This document shows, one piece after another, positions 28,573 through 36,613 of a DNA stretch of 64,000 bases. Position 1 is the first letter of the stretch. Each line of letters starts with the position of its first letter. Both the position numbers and the translations under genes were made by a program. The DNA comes from a virus: the IMG/VR virus record IMGVR_UViG_3300047472_000134, positions 17,517 to 81,516 of that record. One strand, written 5' to 3'. A model generated the notes under the pieces. That model was not told the DNA's origin, did no database searches, and saw only the letters and a program-made list of their open reading frames with translations.

Positions 28573-31316
28573 GCGAACTGCCTATCAAAACCATTCTGAT
28601 CGATGCCACCAACTTCGATCAGCACGCCTTCACTGTGATGCAGGCGATCAAGAACACGTCGTTCATTGGCATCGACGTGGAAACACAAGACAGCAACCGC
28701 CACGCCGGCCTGACGGCCCTGTGTGGCTACAAGGAGGACGGCACGAAGTCGAAGACAGCCAAGCTGGTCTTCGACATGAAGCGCACGGTCATGACTGGCT
28801 TCTCGCTTTACCCCGAGGGCCATGACGCTGCCTACTACATCAACCTGAACCACGCCGACGTCGAGAACAGGCTCCCCTGGGAGCAGGCTCGCAAGCTGAT
28901 CGACGTCAAGCCAGCTGGCTCGCACTGGATCGCTCACAACGCGCCCTACGAGTTGACCAGCTACAAGAACTGCTACGATCTGACGCTCTCGGAAATCATC
29001 TGCACGATGCAGATGGCAGTCTCGGCCTTCGGCCCCGACGAATACGATCTCAGCAAGTTCATGGCAGCGGGGCAGGGTGGTATCGCCGCCCTCAAGAACC
29101 AGCTTCTGCAGGAATGCATGAAGTGGGATCCGAGCAAGAAGGGCATGCCCCCGGCGCTCGAGGAAGTCGTCGGCAAGATCATCGCCAAGGAGAGCAAGGC
29201 CGAGCATTCTTACATCGGCTTCGTCAAGAACGTCGCCTATGGCTACGGTCTGAAGGGCTTGGTGAAGAACTTCTTCGACTACCAGATGACCACCTTCGAC
29301 CAGGTGCTGAACGGCAAGGCTCACATGGGCCAGCTGACCGGCGCCGAGACGGCCTCATATGGTGCGGAGGACGCCTACTGGGCGGTTCGCCTGTTCCGCC
29401 ACCTGATGGATTACATGGCCAAGACCAACCCGGCCGTGATGGGCACGTTTTTCGATCAGGAAAACCCAATGATCCATGTGTTCTCGAACATCTGGGACGA
29501 GGGCATGAAGGTCAACACTGAAGCAGTCTTCGACCGTCGTGACAACGAGCGGGTGAACATGGCTCAGATCCTGCTTCGGCTGAAGGCCGAGGTGAAGAAG
29601 AAGCTGCCATTCAACGACGAACCACACGCCGGCCTGATGAAGGGAGAGAAGTGGTACCAGACCGGCTACAAGAAGTACCGAGCCCAGATCGAGCAGTGGG
29701 CAAACAGCGCCGACTGGGTCGAGAAGACCGAGGCTGACGAGGAGACTGGCGACTTCCCGCCACAGTCTGACGCTGCCACGTTCGCCCAGTGCCACCAGGC
29801 ACGCGGTCCTGTGTCCAACGCTTGGTCAATCGAGACGGACAAGGCTGAACCAACTGGTCCCAACCTGTCGCACTACATGCCGATCCGCGTGATCATGTAC
29901 GATCTACTCGGTGAGGAACTGATCCGGTCGCAGGGCAAGGTTCAGAGCGACGGCGAGGCCCGCGGCAAGATGCTGGATCGGCTCGAGGACGACGTCTCTA
30001 AGGCGATCATCCAGGGGCTGAACGAGATCTCAGGCGTCGAGCAGCGCATGAAGCTCTACCTCACGCCGTACACCCAGCTGATGGACCCGGAAACGGGATG
30101 CCTCTACCCGCTGGTGTCGTCGATGCTCGCCACCCGCCGCATGGGTGCCTCGGTTCCGAATCCGATGCAGCTCGCCAAGCGTGGTGCCTCGACTTACGTC
30201 CGTGGCTTCTTCGAAGCCGACCATGATGACCATGTCATCGTGTCTTGCGACTGGTCGGGCGTCGAGCTCGTCGAGATCGGTGAATTCTCAGGCGACCCGG
30301 AGTTCATCAAGGCGTTTGGCCAGATCCCGCATGAGGATCTGCATGGGGGTGCTGCTGCTGACATTCTGTCCGTAGACGTGCCTGGCCTGACGGAAAAGGC
30401 CTTCAAGGCTCTGAAGGACTTCAAGACGGCCGACGACTACCGTGACCACTTCGGGCAGGAGATGACGAACTACAATCGTCTCTTCACCAACCTGAAGGGC
30501 CAGGAGCTGAAGGTCGGTGACGCCTACAAATACTGGCGTACCGAAGTCGGGAAGGGTGCCAACTTCAACTATTGGTACTCGGGCTTCCTGGGCACGATCG
30601 GTGACCGCATGGGCTGGCACGTCGACAAGACGGGTGATGCTACGAAGCGGTACCGTGAACGCTTCTCGGTAGCCGAGCAGTGGCGCGTCAATCTGATCGA
30701 GCAGGGCAAGCGTCTCGGCTATGTCGAGTTGCCTGATCATCACCGTCGCGTCCGCTTCGAAGCCACGCCCATGTGGGCCGAATACTTCGGCTCCAAGTTC
30801 AAGCTGCCCACCGATGGCGCTGATGAGCTGGTCCACCGCTACAACGCGGTCTGGGACTATATCATCCGCAAGATCCAGGGCCGTGCGAACAACCAGCTGG
30901 TCAACGCCTTCATTCAAGGCAGCTGCGCCACGCTGGCCAAGCGGTCGATCATCAAGATCAATCGCCTTGCCCGCGAGCGTGGTTGGACCAGCCGTGAGTT
31001 CCGCTTCATGATGCCGATCCACGACGAACTTCTGTTCTCGGTCCATCGGTCCATCGTCGTCGAAGCGATCAAGCTCATTCGCGACACCATGATCGACCAT
31101 CCGGACATGTTCAAGCTCACGAAGCTCGATGCATCTCCATCGGTCGGCCTCACCTTCGAACCCTACAGCGCCAAGAAGGGCGTGCTCCTCGGACAGGTCG
31201 AACTGTTCGAGCTGCCTGAAGCTGTGGGGGTTGGCAACGTAAACGGACGCGCCACGGACGATCAGACCCGTGGTGTTGTCGACTACCTCTTCGAACAACG
31301 GAAGCTTGCAGCATGA
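28569..31316 (+). CDS. DNA polymerase I family (family A) with 3'-5' exonuclease
   Basis: This 915-residue family A polymerase begins with GTG. Proofreading motif GIDVETQD (Asp36, Glu38) shows an active 3'-5' exonuclease. Polymerase motif A is SCDWSGVELVE (Asp561), motif B lies in VGKGANFNYWYSGFLGTIG and motif C is PIHDELLF (His818-Asp819-Glu820). The segment between exonuclease and polymerase is longer than in bacterial Pol I. It is translated with the 5' exonuclease by a 4-bp overlap and is the replicative polymerase of the phage. Confidence 0.93.
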   Translation: MSELPIKTILIDATNFDQHAFTVMQAIKNTSFIGIDVETQDSNRHAGLTALCGYKEDGTKSKTAKLVFDMKRTVMTGFSLYPEGHDAAYYINLNHADVENRLPWEQARKLIDVKPAGSHWIAHNAPYELTSYKNCYDLTLSEIICTMQMAVSAFGPDEYDLSKFMAAGQGGIAALKNQLLQECMKWDPSKKGMPPALEEVVGKIIAKESKAEHSYIGFVKNVAYGYGLKGLVKNFFDYQMTTFDQVLNGKAHMGQLTGAETASYGAEDAYWAVRLFRHLMDYMAKTNPAVMGTFFDQENPMIHVFSNIWDEGMKVNTEAVFDRRDNERVNMAQILLRLKAEVKKKLPFNDEPHAGLMKGEKWYQTGYKKYRAQIEQWANSADWVEKTEADEETGDFPPQSDAATFAQCHQARGPVSNAWSIETDKAEPTGPNLSHYMPIRVIMYDLLGEELIRSQGKVQSDGEARGKMLDRLEDDVSKAIIQGLNEISGVEQRMKLYLTPYTQLMDPETGCLYPLVSSMLATRRMGASVPNPMQLAKRGASTYVRGFFEADHDDHVIVSCDWSGVELVEIGEFSGDPEFIKAFGQIPHEDLHGGAAADILSVDVPGLTEKAFKALKDFKTADDYRDHFGQEMTNYNRLFTNLKGQELKVGDAYKYWRTEVGKGANFNYWYSGFLGTIGDRMGWHVDKTGDATKRYRERFSVAEQWRVNLIEQGKRLGYVELPDHHRRVRFEATPMWAEYFGSKFKLPTDGADELVHRYNAVWDYIIRKIQGRANNQLVNAFIQGSCATLAKRSIIKINRLARERGWTSREFRFMMPIHDELLFSVHRSIVVEAIKLIRDTMIDHPDMFKLTKLDASPSVGLTFEPYSAKKGVLLGQVELFELPEAVGVGNVNGRATDDQTRGVVDYLFEQRKLAA

Positions 31317-31837
31317 CGAACTTTGCACTGATGACAGACCGAGGTCTTATTGGCCTCGCTTTCCACACTGGACCTCGCGACCGCACTGAGATCCAGACGC
31401 TCTACCTCGGCACCAGCTCCTGCCACCAGTGGCAGAAGCTCGACGACTTCAACGTCGTCTTTATCACGGCCGACAAGGCTTACGCGTTGGACTACGCCGG
31501 CCTTGAGAGCGTGATCATCTACCTGGCCGAGTATGATCTGGAGAGCCACCTGCGGCAGTATCTGATCCGGCTCCAGGGTGCGATCAAGATCAAGCCGAAG
31601 CCGGAACCCGAGGTCGCAGCGGCCAAGCCACTGCCCACTGAGATGCTTGCTCCAGCGGCTCCGGTCGAAGACCGCAAGCGGTGGTCGGCTCGGGTCCGGA
31701 CCAAGATGTGGAGCGGATACCTGGATGAGAAGGAGTACCTGATCGAAGAGGTCTCTGAGCTGCAGGACATCATCGAGAAGGGGGCGTCCTTCCCCGACAT
31801 CCGGAACATCAAGATCAAGCTGGAGTACCGCCTCTGA
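31313..31837 (+). CDS. Unknown replication-block protein
   Basis: This 174-residue protein has a beta-rich N-terminal domain, a Pro/Ala linker at about 95-115 and a C-terminal helical part. It overlaps the polymerase stop by 4 bp. Position suggests a polymerase accessory role; no motif confirms it. Confidence 0.65.
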   Translation: MTNFALMTDRGLIGLAFHTGPRDRTEIQTLYLGTSSCHQWQKLDDFNVVFITADKAYALDYAGLESVIIYLAEYDLESHLRQYLIRLQGAIKIKPKPEPEVAAAKPLPTEMLAPAAPVEDRKRWSARVRTKMWSGYLDEKEYLIEEVSELQDIIEKGASFPDIRNIKIKLEYRL

Positions 31838-32076
31838 GCACAAAGATCACGCAGGACACCCGCAAAATCTACCGGAGGGCTCTCGAGCCCTTCGGAATAT
31901 CGATCTTCGATTTCGTGTGGCGCGGCAAGCATCCCGCCCTCGTCTTCGAACTGAACGGGAAGGAGCACCGGATCGTGATGGCCGGGAGCCCGAGCGATCA
32001 TCGCGCCCGAATGAACAACATCACCTTTCTCAAACGCTACATCAGGGGCATCAATGACCAGCAAACTCTCCACTGA
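31834..32076 (+). CDS. Unknown protein with a CTG start
   Basis: This 80-residue frame between the previous gene and the ligase lacks ATG, GTG or TTG near its 5' end. CTG 31834 overlaps the preceding TGA (CTGA) and has GGAG 8 bp upstream. The protein (KITQDTRKIYRRALEPFG, then HPALVFELNGKEHRIVMAGS, then PSDHRARMNN) has the PSDHRA..N pattern I recall from small rhizobial and phage proteins. It is the second CTG-start candidate in the window. Confidence 0.62.
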   Translation: MSTKITQDTRKIYRRALEPFGISIFDFVWRGKHPALVFELNGKEHRIVMAGSPSDHRARMNNITFLKRYIRGINDQQTLH

Positions 32077-33169
32077 AATCTACAAGCGCGACTCCAAGGG
32101 TAAGATCCGGACCTGGCAGTATGAAGTCCAAGGCGACAGCTGGCGCACGATCGCCGGCCTGCAGGATGGCAACAAGGTCGAAAGCGCCTGGACGGTCTGC
32201 GTACCGGCGAGCCAGCCCACGGCCGAGGCCCAGGCTCAGTTCGAAGCCGACGCTGAGCGGACCAAGAAGCTGAAGCGTGACTACCATCTGACGATCGAAG
32301 GCACGGCGGTCGCCAAGTATTTCGCGCCTATGCTGGCCGAGAAGTACGACCGCGAATTGGTCGGTGAAGGTGACTTCGCCCAGCCCAAGCTGGATGGCAT
32401 TCGGTGCATCGCCACGAAGGACACCCTGAAGACCCGCAAGGGTGAGCTGATCACCAGCTGCCCGCACATCCTCGAGCAGCTGCAGCCGGTCTTCGCTCGC
32501 CACCCTGACATCGTCCTCGACGGTGAACTCTACAACCACGAATTCAAGGACAACTTCAATGAGCTCGCTTCGATCATCCGTAAAAAAACTCCTGACGCAG
32601 ACCAACTTGCCAGGGCTGGTCGTGATGTCGAGTTTCATGTTTACGATCTGGTTGACCCTCGCCAACCACACGCCACCACCCTTGACCGTATCGCTGCACT
32701 GACGACGCGCCTCTACGACGCCGGCCTGTCGATCCAGATCGTACCGTCGCATGTCGTCGACGACCATGACGAGGTGCGGGCTCTGTTCCTCAAGTACGTC
32801 GCTCTTGGCTACGAGGGCCTCATGATCCGCCGCGGCACTGCTCCCTACGAGCACAAGCGGACGGACGCTCTCATGAAGTACAAGGAGTTCGTGACCGAGG
32901 AGTACGTAATCTCCGAAGTGCTCGAGGGTGTCGGGAACTGGGCCGGCTACGCGAAGGCGGTCGAGTTCATCATCCCCGGCGACGTCCGCACCGAGCAGGG
33001 TGATCGGCCGAAGGCAGGCATCAAGGGCAACCAGGCCTTCACCAGGGCTCTCCTCGCTCGCAAGGACCAGCTGGTTGGCAAGACGGTCACTGTCCAGTTC
33101 TTTGAACTGACACCGGCCGGCATCCCACGCTTCCCGATCGCGATCGACTTCGACCGCCCCGACGCCTGA
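32054..33169 (+). CDS. ATP-dependent DNA ligase
   Basis: This 371-residue ligase seals nicks during replication. The adenylated lysine lies in PKLDGIR (Lys112). Motif III is FHVYDLV and motif IV YEGLMIRRG; motif V is LMKYKEF. An N-terminal extension of about 95 residues precedes the catalytic domain. The OB-fold domain is at the C-terminus. It overlaps the CTG-start gene by 23 bp. Confidence 0.9.
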   Translation: MTSKLSTEIYKRDSKGKIRTWQYEVQGDSWRTIAGLQDGNKVESAWTVCVPASQPTAEAQAQFEADAERTKKLKRDYHLTIEGTAVAKYFAPMLAEKYDRELVGEGDFAQPKLDGIRCIATKDTLKTRKGELITSCPHILEQLQPVFARHPDIVLDGELYNHEFKDNFNELASIIRKKTPDADQLARAGRDVEFHVYDLVDPRQPHATTLDRIAALTTRLYDAGLSIQIVPSHVVDDHDEVRALFLKYVALGYEGLMIRRGTAPYEHKRTDALMKYKEFVTEEYVISEVLEGVGNWAGYAKAVEFIIPGDVRTEQGDRPKAGIKGNQAFTRALLARKDQLVGKTVTVQFFELTPAGIPRFPIAIDFDRPDA

Positions 33170-33423
33170 TGGCTTTCGGAGCACGCCAGGAGGCAGATGG
33201 CCGTTGGGTTCTCTGCCTCCGCAAGGGCCGCACAGTGGACGGATGGTCCCACACCGATGGCTCGCGGACCACTTTCGAGTTCGCATCGCAGCGCCGAGCT
33301 AAGGCGTGCGCCGACGAACTGAACGAAACCTTCTGGGACCAATACCGAAAATACAAGCTGGGGGACGAACCCCCAGCCTTCGCCAACGACATGACTGATT
33401 GCATAAGGAAACACTGGAAATGA
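33169..33423 (+). CDS. Unknown small protein
   Basis: This 84-residue protein (GARQEADGRWVLCLRKGRTV) shares single-base and 4-bp overlaps with the ligase and thyX. No family is recognised. Confidence 0.65.
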   Translation: MAFGARQEADGRWVLCLRKGRTVDGWSHTDGSRTTFEFASQRRAKACADELNETFWDQYRKYKLGDEPPAFANDMTDCIRKHWK

Positions 33424-34352
33424 CAATCACTGCCAAGATCATCGCGGACTCCATTAGCACCACTGGAGTGCGGCTGACCACTCTGCAGCTCCGCTACCCT
33501 CGCTTCATCCACGCCGAGGAGCTAACGCACCGTGTGCTCTCGAGCACGACCGAGGGTGTCCTCTACGAGATCATCCACGATGGTTTGATGTACGACGAGA
33601 ACCTGAGCCGCAACGCTGGCAGCTCGCGAGCAACTCCGGTCCAGAAGCTGATCCAGGATATCATCGACGATACGGCTATGCCAATGCACTGGGGCAAGAA
33701 CCAGCCTGGGATGCAGGCTCGCGAAGAGCACGCCGCTCTGATCAACATCCACGATCGCGAAGGCGACGTTCTCGCTGAAGACCTGACCGCCAAGCAAGCA
33801 TGGATCTTCGCCCGGGACCAGGCGATCGCAGTGGCTCAGTCGTTCGACGAGGCCGGCTATCACAAGCAGATCGTGAACCGGCTGCTCGAGCCCTACGCCC
33901 ACATCAACGTCATCGTCACCGCGACTGAATGGGACAACTTCTTTACGCTCCGTGATCATCCGGACGCCCAGCCTGAGATCCAGGTTCTGGCTCAGCAGAT
34001 CAAGGCAGCGATGGCCGACTCCAAGCCGAACAAGCTCTGGGAAGGCCAGTGGCATCTGCCCTACGTGGCGGACAACGACGAGGAAGTCTGGAACTACGCG
34101 ATGGAGAACGACCTGGGCCTGGTCGACGTCGCCCGCAAGGTCTCGGTCGCCCGCTGCGCCCGTGTCAGCTACCTCGGCTTTGACGGGAAGAAGACCAAGG
34201 TTGCGGCCGACGTCTCGCTCCACGACAAGCTGGTGGTGGCTGAACCGCTCCACGCTTCGCCGGCTGAGCACCAGGCTACGCCGACGCCGGGGGAGAATGG
34301 TCGCAACTTCCGCGGCTGGACGCAGTACCGACAGGTGCTTGAAGGCTACTGA
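33420..34352 (+). CDS. thyX: Flavin-dependent thymidylate synthase (ThyX-like)
   Basis: This 310-residue protein is of the phage ThyX-like type, making dTMP from dUMP with FAD and methylenetetrahydrofolate. Supporting segments are the N-terminal RYPRFIHAEELTHRVLSS, NLSRNAGSSRATP and the late VARCARVSYLGFDGK. The textbook RHRxxS signature is not seen verbatim, so it is a diverged ThyX. ATG 33420 overlaps the preceding stop. It works with RNR and the nucleotide hydrolases downstream. Confidence 0.8.
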   Translation: MTITAKIIADSISTTGVRLTTLQLRYPRFIHAEELTHRVLSSTTEGVLYEIIHDGLMYDENLSRNAGSSRATPVQKLIQDIIDDTAMPMHWGKNQPGMQAREEHAALINIHDREGDVLAEDLTAKQAWIFARDQAIAVAQSFDEAGYHKQIVNRLLEPYAHINVIVTATEWDNFFTLRDHPDAQPEIQVLAQQIKAAMADSKPNKLWEGQWHLPYVADNDEEVWNYAMENDLGLVDVARKVSVARCARVSYLGFDGKKTKVAADVSLHDKLVVAEPLHASPAEHQATPTPGENGRNFRGWTQYRQVLEGY

Positions 34353-34374
34353 TTTTAAGACTTAGACATTGATT

Positions 34375-34410
34375 AAAGGGCGAGAGTACACATTACTCTC
34401 GCCCTTTCTT
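34375..34410. terminator. Terminator built from the GAGAGTA inverted repeat
   Basis: The GAGAGTA-CACAT-TACTCTC repeat (34382-34400) is extended by AAAGGGC/GCCCTTT into a perfect 14-bp stem (34375-34388 and 34394-34407), followed by CTTTATT. It should end thyX transcription while keeping the regulatory site in front of the nuclease gene at 34450. Confidence 0.75.
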
Positions 34411-34449
34411 TATTGAGATTAGACAGCGTTCAAATCATGTAGCTAGTGC

Positions 34450-34884
34450 ATGAAAAAGAACTCTGGAAAACCATCTGAAAGCCTTTTCGAAGGCGTCTGG
34501 CTTAGGCTCGGGAAACGGGCCTATTGCTATCGCATCGCTGATGCGGCCGAAGTTCGTGGCCGCACCGGCAAGATTGGCGTCACACGCGCCACACCTTCCG
34601 ACTACATCGTCAGCTTTGACGGCGAAACAATCTACGCCGAAGTCAAGTCGACCCAGGAGAAAACCTCCTTCCCATTCTCGCTCCTGAAGAAGGGGCAAAA
34701 TGCAGCCGCCCCTCAAGTTGTGAGCGCGGGCGGCAGCTACATCGTCTTCGTGCATCACCTCATCACCGGCACTTGGTACGCACTCCCCTGGCAAGTCATC
34801 CAGGCAGTGAAGGATCTCGGCCGCGCCTCAATCCCTTGGACAGAACTGGATAATTTCAAATGGACGCACCAACCCACTTTCTAG
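34450..34884 (+). CDS. PD-(D/E)XK nuclease (RecU/VRR-NUC-like)
   Basis: This 144-residue protein has SLFEGVWLRLGKRAYCYRIA at the N-terminus, then PSDYIVSF as the metal-binding Asp and YAEVKSTQ as the E-x-K motif. FPFSLLKKGQNAA is typical of RecU-like or Holliday-junction-type nucleases. It could cut junctions or branched replication intermediates. It is the first gene of a new unit after the terminator. Confidence 0.75.
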   Translation: MKKNSGKPSESLFEGVWLRLGKRAYCYRIADAAEVRGRTGKIGVTRATPSDYIVSFDGETIYAEVKSTQEKTSFPFSLLKKGQNAAAPQVVSAGGSYIVFVHHLITGTWYALPWQVIQAVKDLGRASIPWTELDNFKWTHQPTF

Positions 34885-35426
34885 ACATCATGGTCGACAT
34901 CGAGACCACCGGAACCGTTGCAGACAGCAACAGCATGATCCAGCTCTCGGCTGTCAAATTCGACCTCGCCACCCAGTCGGTCCAACCATTCCCGGAGTTC
35001 TTCGATCGCTGCCTTCTGCAGCCAAAGAACCGCTTCTTCGAAGAAGAGTGCCGCACCAAGTTCTGGGGCAAGCGTCCTCAGATCTACAATCAGATCCAGG
35101 CTCGTGCTGAAGACCCGGCGACCGTCATGCGGGACTTCGCTCAGTGGGTTGGTTTCAACAACCCGAAGCCGGTTCGCTTCTGGTCCAAGCCGACGACTTT
35201 CGACTGGTCCTTCGTCGCCTCGTATTTCCGCCAGTACGACGTCCAGAACCCGTTCCACTACCGCTGGGCGATCGACATGAACTCGTACATCAGGGGCCTG
35301 GCTCAGGATCCGACTGTCGAGAGCAACTACATCCCGTTCCAGGGTGAGGCGCACAACGCGATCTTCGACGTCCTCAATCAGATCAACCAAGTTTTCGATG
35401 CGGTGAACAAATATGGAAATCGTTGA
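34860..35426 (+). CDS. DnaQ-like 3'-5' exonuclease
   Basis: This 188-residue protein of the DEDD exonuclease fold has the first motif MVDIETTG, a middle SKPTTFDWSFV and a final EAHNAIFDVLNQI with His and Asp. It resembles the small phage Rv2179c-like exonucleases. It may act on RNA or DNA ends. It overlaps the nuclease by 25 bp. Confidence 0.78.
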   Translation: MDAPTHFLDIMVDIETTGTVADSNSMIQLSAVKFDLATQSVQPFPEFFDRCLLQPKNRFFEEECRTKFWGKRPQIYNQIQARAEDPATVMRDFAQWVGFNNPKPVRFWSKPTTFDWSFVASYFRQYDVQNPFHYRWAIDMNSYIRGLAQDPTVESNYIPFQGEAHNAIFDVLNQINQVFDAVNKYGNR

Positions 35427-36351
35427 GAATGGAAAGCGTCTTGTTCTTCTTGGAGACCCTCACCTGGGGCGGACTTTTCATAACGGGGTGCCTCTCCACC
35501 GCCGAGGGATGCGAGAGAAGCTTGTATGGCAGGATTTTCAAGCGTCTCTGCATCGTCCAGCTGGTGATTTTGACTATCACGTTTGCCTGGGCGACCTGTT
35601 CGACAAGTGGCTCGTGTCATACGACCTCATCCTGGATGTGGCTGAGCTATATCGGGGAGCAGCTGCGGCTCATCCTGGTGCTCATTTCCTCATCCTGAAG
35701 GGCAACCACGACTGGACCCGCGATCTCCAGCGTAAGTCGGCCTTCGACGTCCTCACCATTCTGGTGCGGGACATTCCGAACCTGACCATTGTTTCGGACG
35801 TCGTCACCATGGACGGCTTTGTGTTCTACCCCTGGCATCCCCTTTGGGATGCCAGTGAGAAGCTGACCGGTGTCGAGGGCCACATCCTCTTCGGTCACTT
35901 CGACATCGAGTTCGGTGACCACAACATGGTCCCGACCACGCTGCACTTCGAAAAGATCTACACTGGCCACGATCACAAAGCCCGCACGCTGAAGCGTCAC
36001 GGGACCGAGGTCATCGTCGTCGGTTCGATGCAGCCTTTCGCCCACGGCGAAGAACCGGACGACAGTCTCTATATCACCGTCCGCGCCGAGGACATCACCG
36101 ATCCTTCGATCTTCAAGGACAAGTGCCTCCGGATCATCGGCCGCTATGACGGCGATATCGACTGCCTCCAGATCACCTACAAGCAGGACAAAACCGATGG
36201 CGACGACAGCCCAATCGAGGCCGTCACCATGGGTGACTTCGATATGGAAAAGCTCTTTGCGGAGTCTTTCGCTGAAGCCGGCGTCTCTGCTGGCCTCACT
36301 GCTCAGGTTCTGGACCAGTATCACACAAAGCGGAACGCAAATGGCTCTTAA
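35413..36351 (+). CDS. SbcD/Mre11-like phosphoesterase
   Basis: This 312-residue metallophosphoesterase has GDPH, CLGDLFDKW, KGNHDW, FGHFDIEFG and the final TGHDHK, all five metal-binding motifs. With the SbcC-like ATPase 0.25 kb downstream it should form an Mre11-Rad50 type complex that opens and trims DNA ends for recombination, as gp46/47 do in T4. Confidence 0.88.
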   Translation: MEIVENGKRLVLLGDPHLGRTFHNGVPLHRRGMREKLVWQDFQASLHRPAGDFDYHVCLGDLFDKWLVSYDLILDVAELYRGAAAAHPGAHFLILKGNHDWTRDLQRKSAFDVLTILVRDIPNLTIVSDVVTMDGFVFYPWHPLWDASEKLTGVEGHILFGHFDIEFGDHNMVPTTLHFEKIYTGHDHKARTLKRHGTEVIVVGSMQPFAHGEEPDDSLYITVRAEDITDPSIFKDKCLRIIGRYDGDIDCLQITYKQDKTDGDDSPIEAVTMGDFDMEKLFAESFAEAGVSAGLTAQVLDQYHTKRNANGS

Positions 36352-36613
36352 AGACCTCGACCGATCGCCCGCCGAATATCTCTGGGTCATGGACACATGG
36401 CTCGGAGTACCGGGCCTGTCGGCGCCCGAAGTGGCGATGATTCAGACGTTCAAAACCAGTGTTGAAAAAGGCCTCGCAGACTTCGACCAGCTGCGTCGCA
36501 TCGCCTCCCAACCAGCTTTCAAGCCAGTGCTTCGCTCAGCCATGTTCAAGGCGGCGATGGCCGGCGTCCTCTTCAATTGGAGTGAATACCCCTACCATGA
36601 TCAAGCAGCTTAA
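36341..36613 (+). CDS. Small protein between SbcD- and SbcC-like genes
   Basis: This 90-residue helical protein (MALKDLDRSPAEYLWVMDTW) overlaps both partners. ATG 36341 lies within the SbcD-like end. It could stabilise or regulate the nuclease complex; only position supports this. Confidence 0.62.
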   Translation: MALKDLDRSPAEYLWVMDTWLGVPGLSAPEVAMIQTFKTSVEKGLADFDQLRRIASQPAFKPVLRSAMFKAAMAGVLFNWSEYPYHDQAA

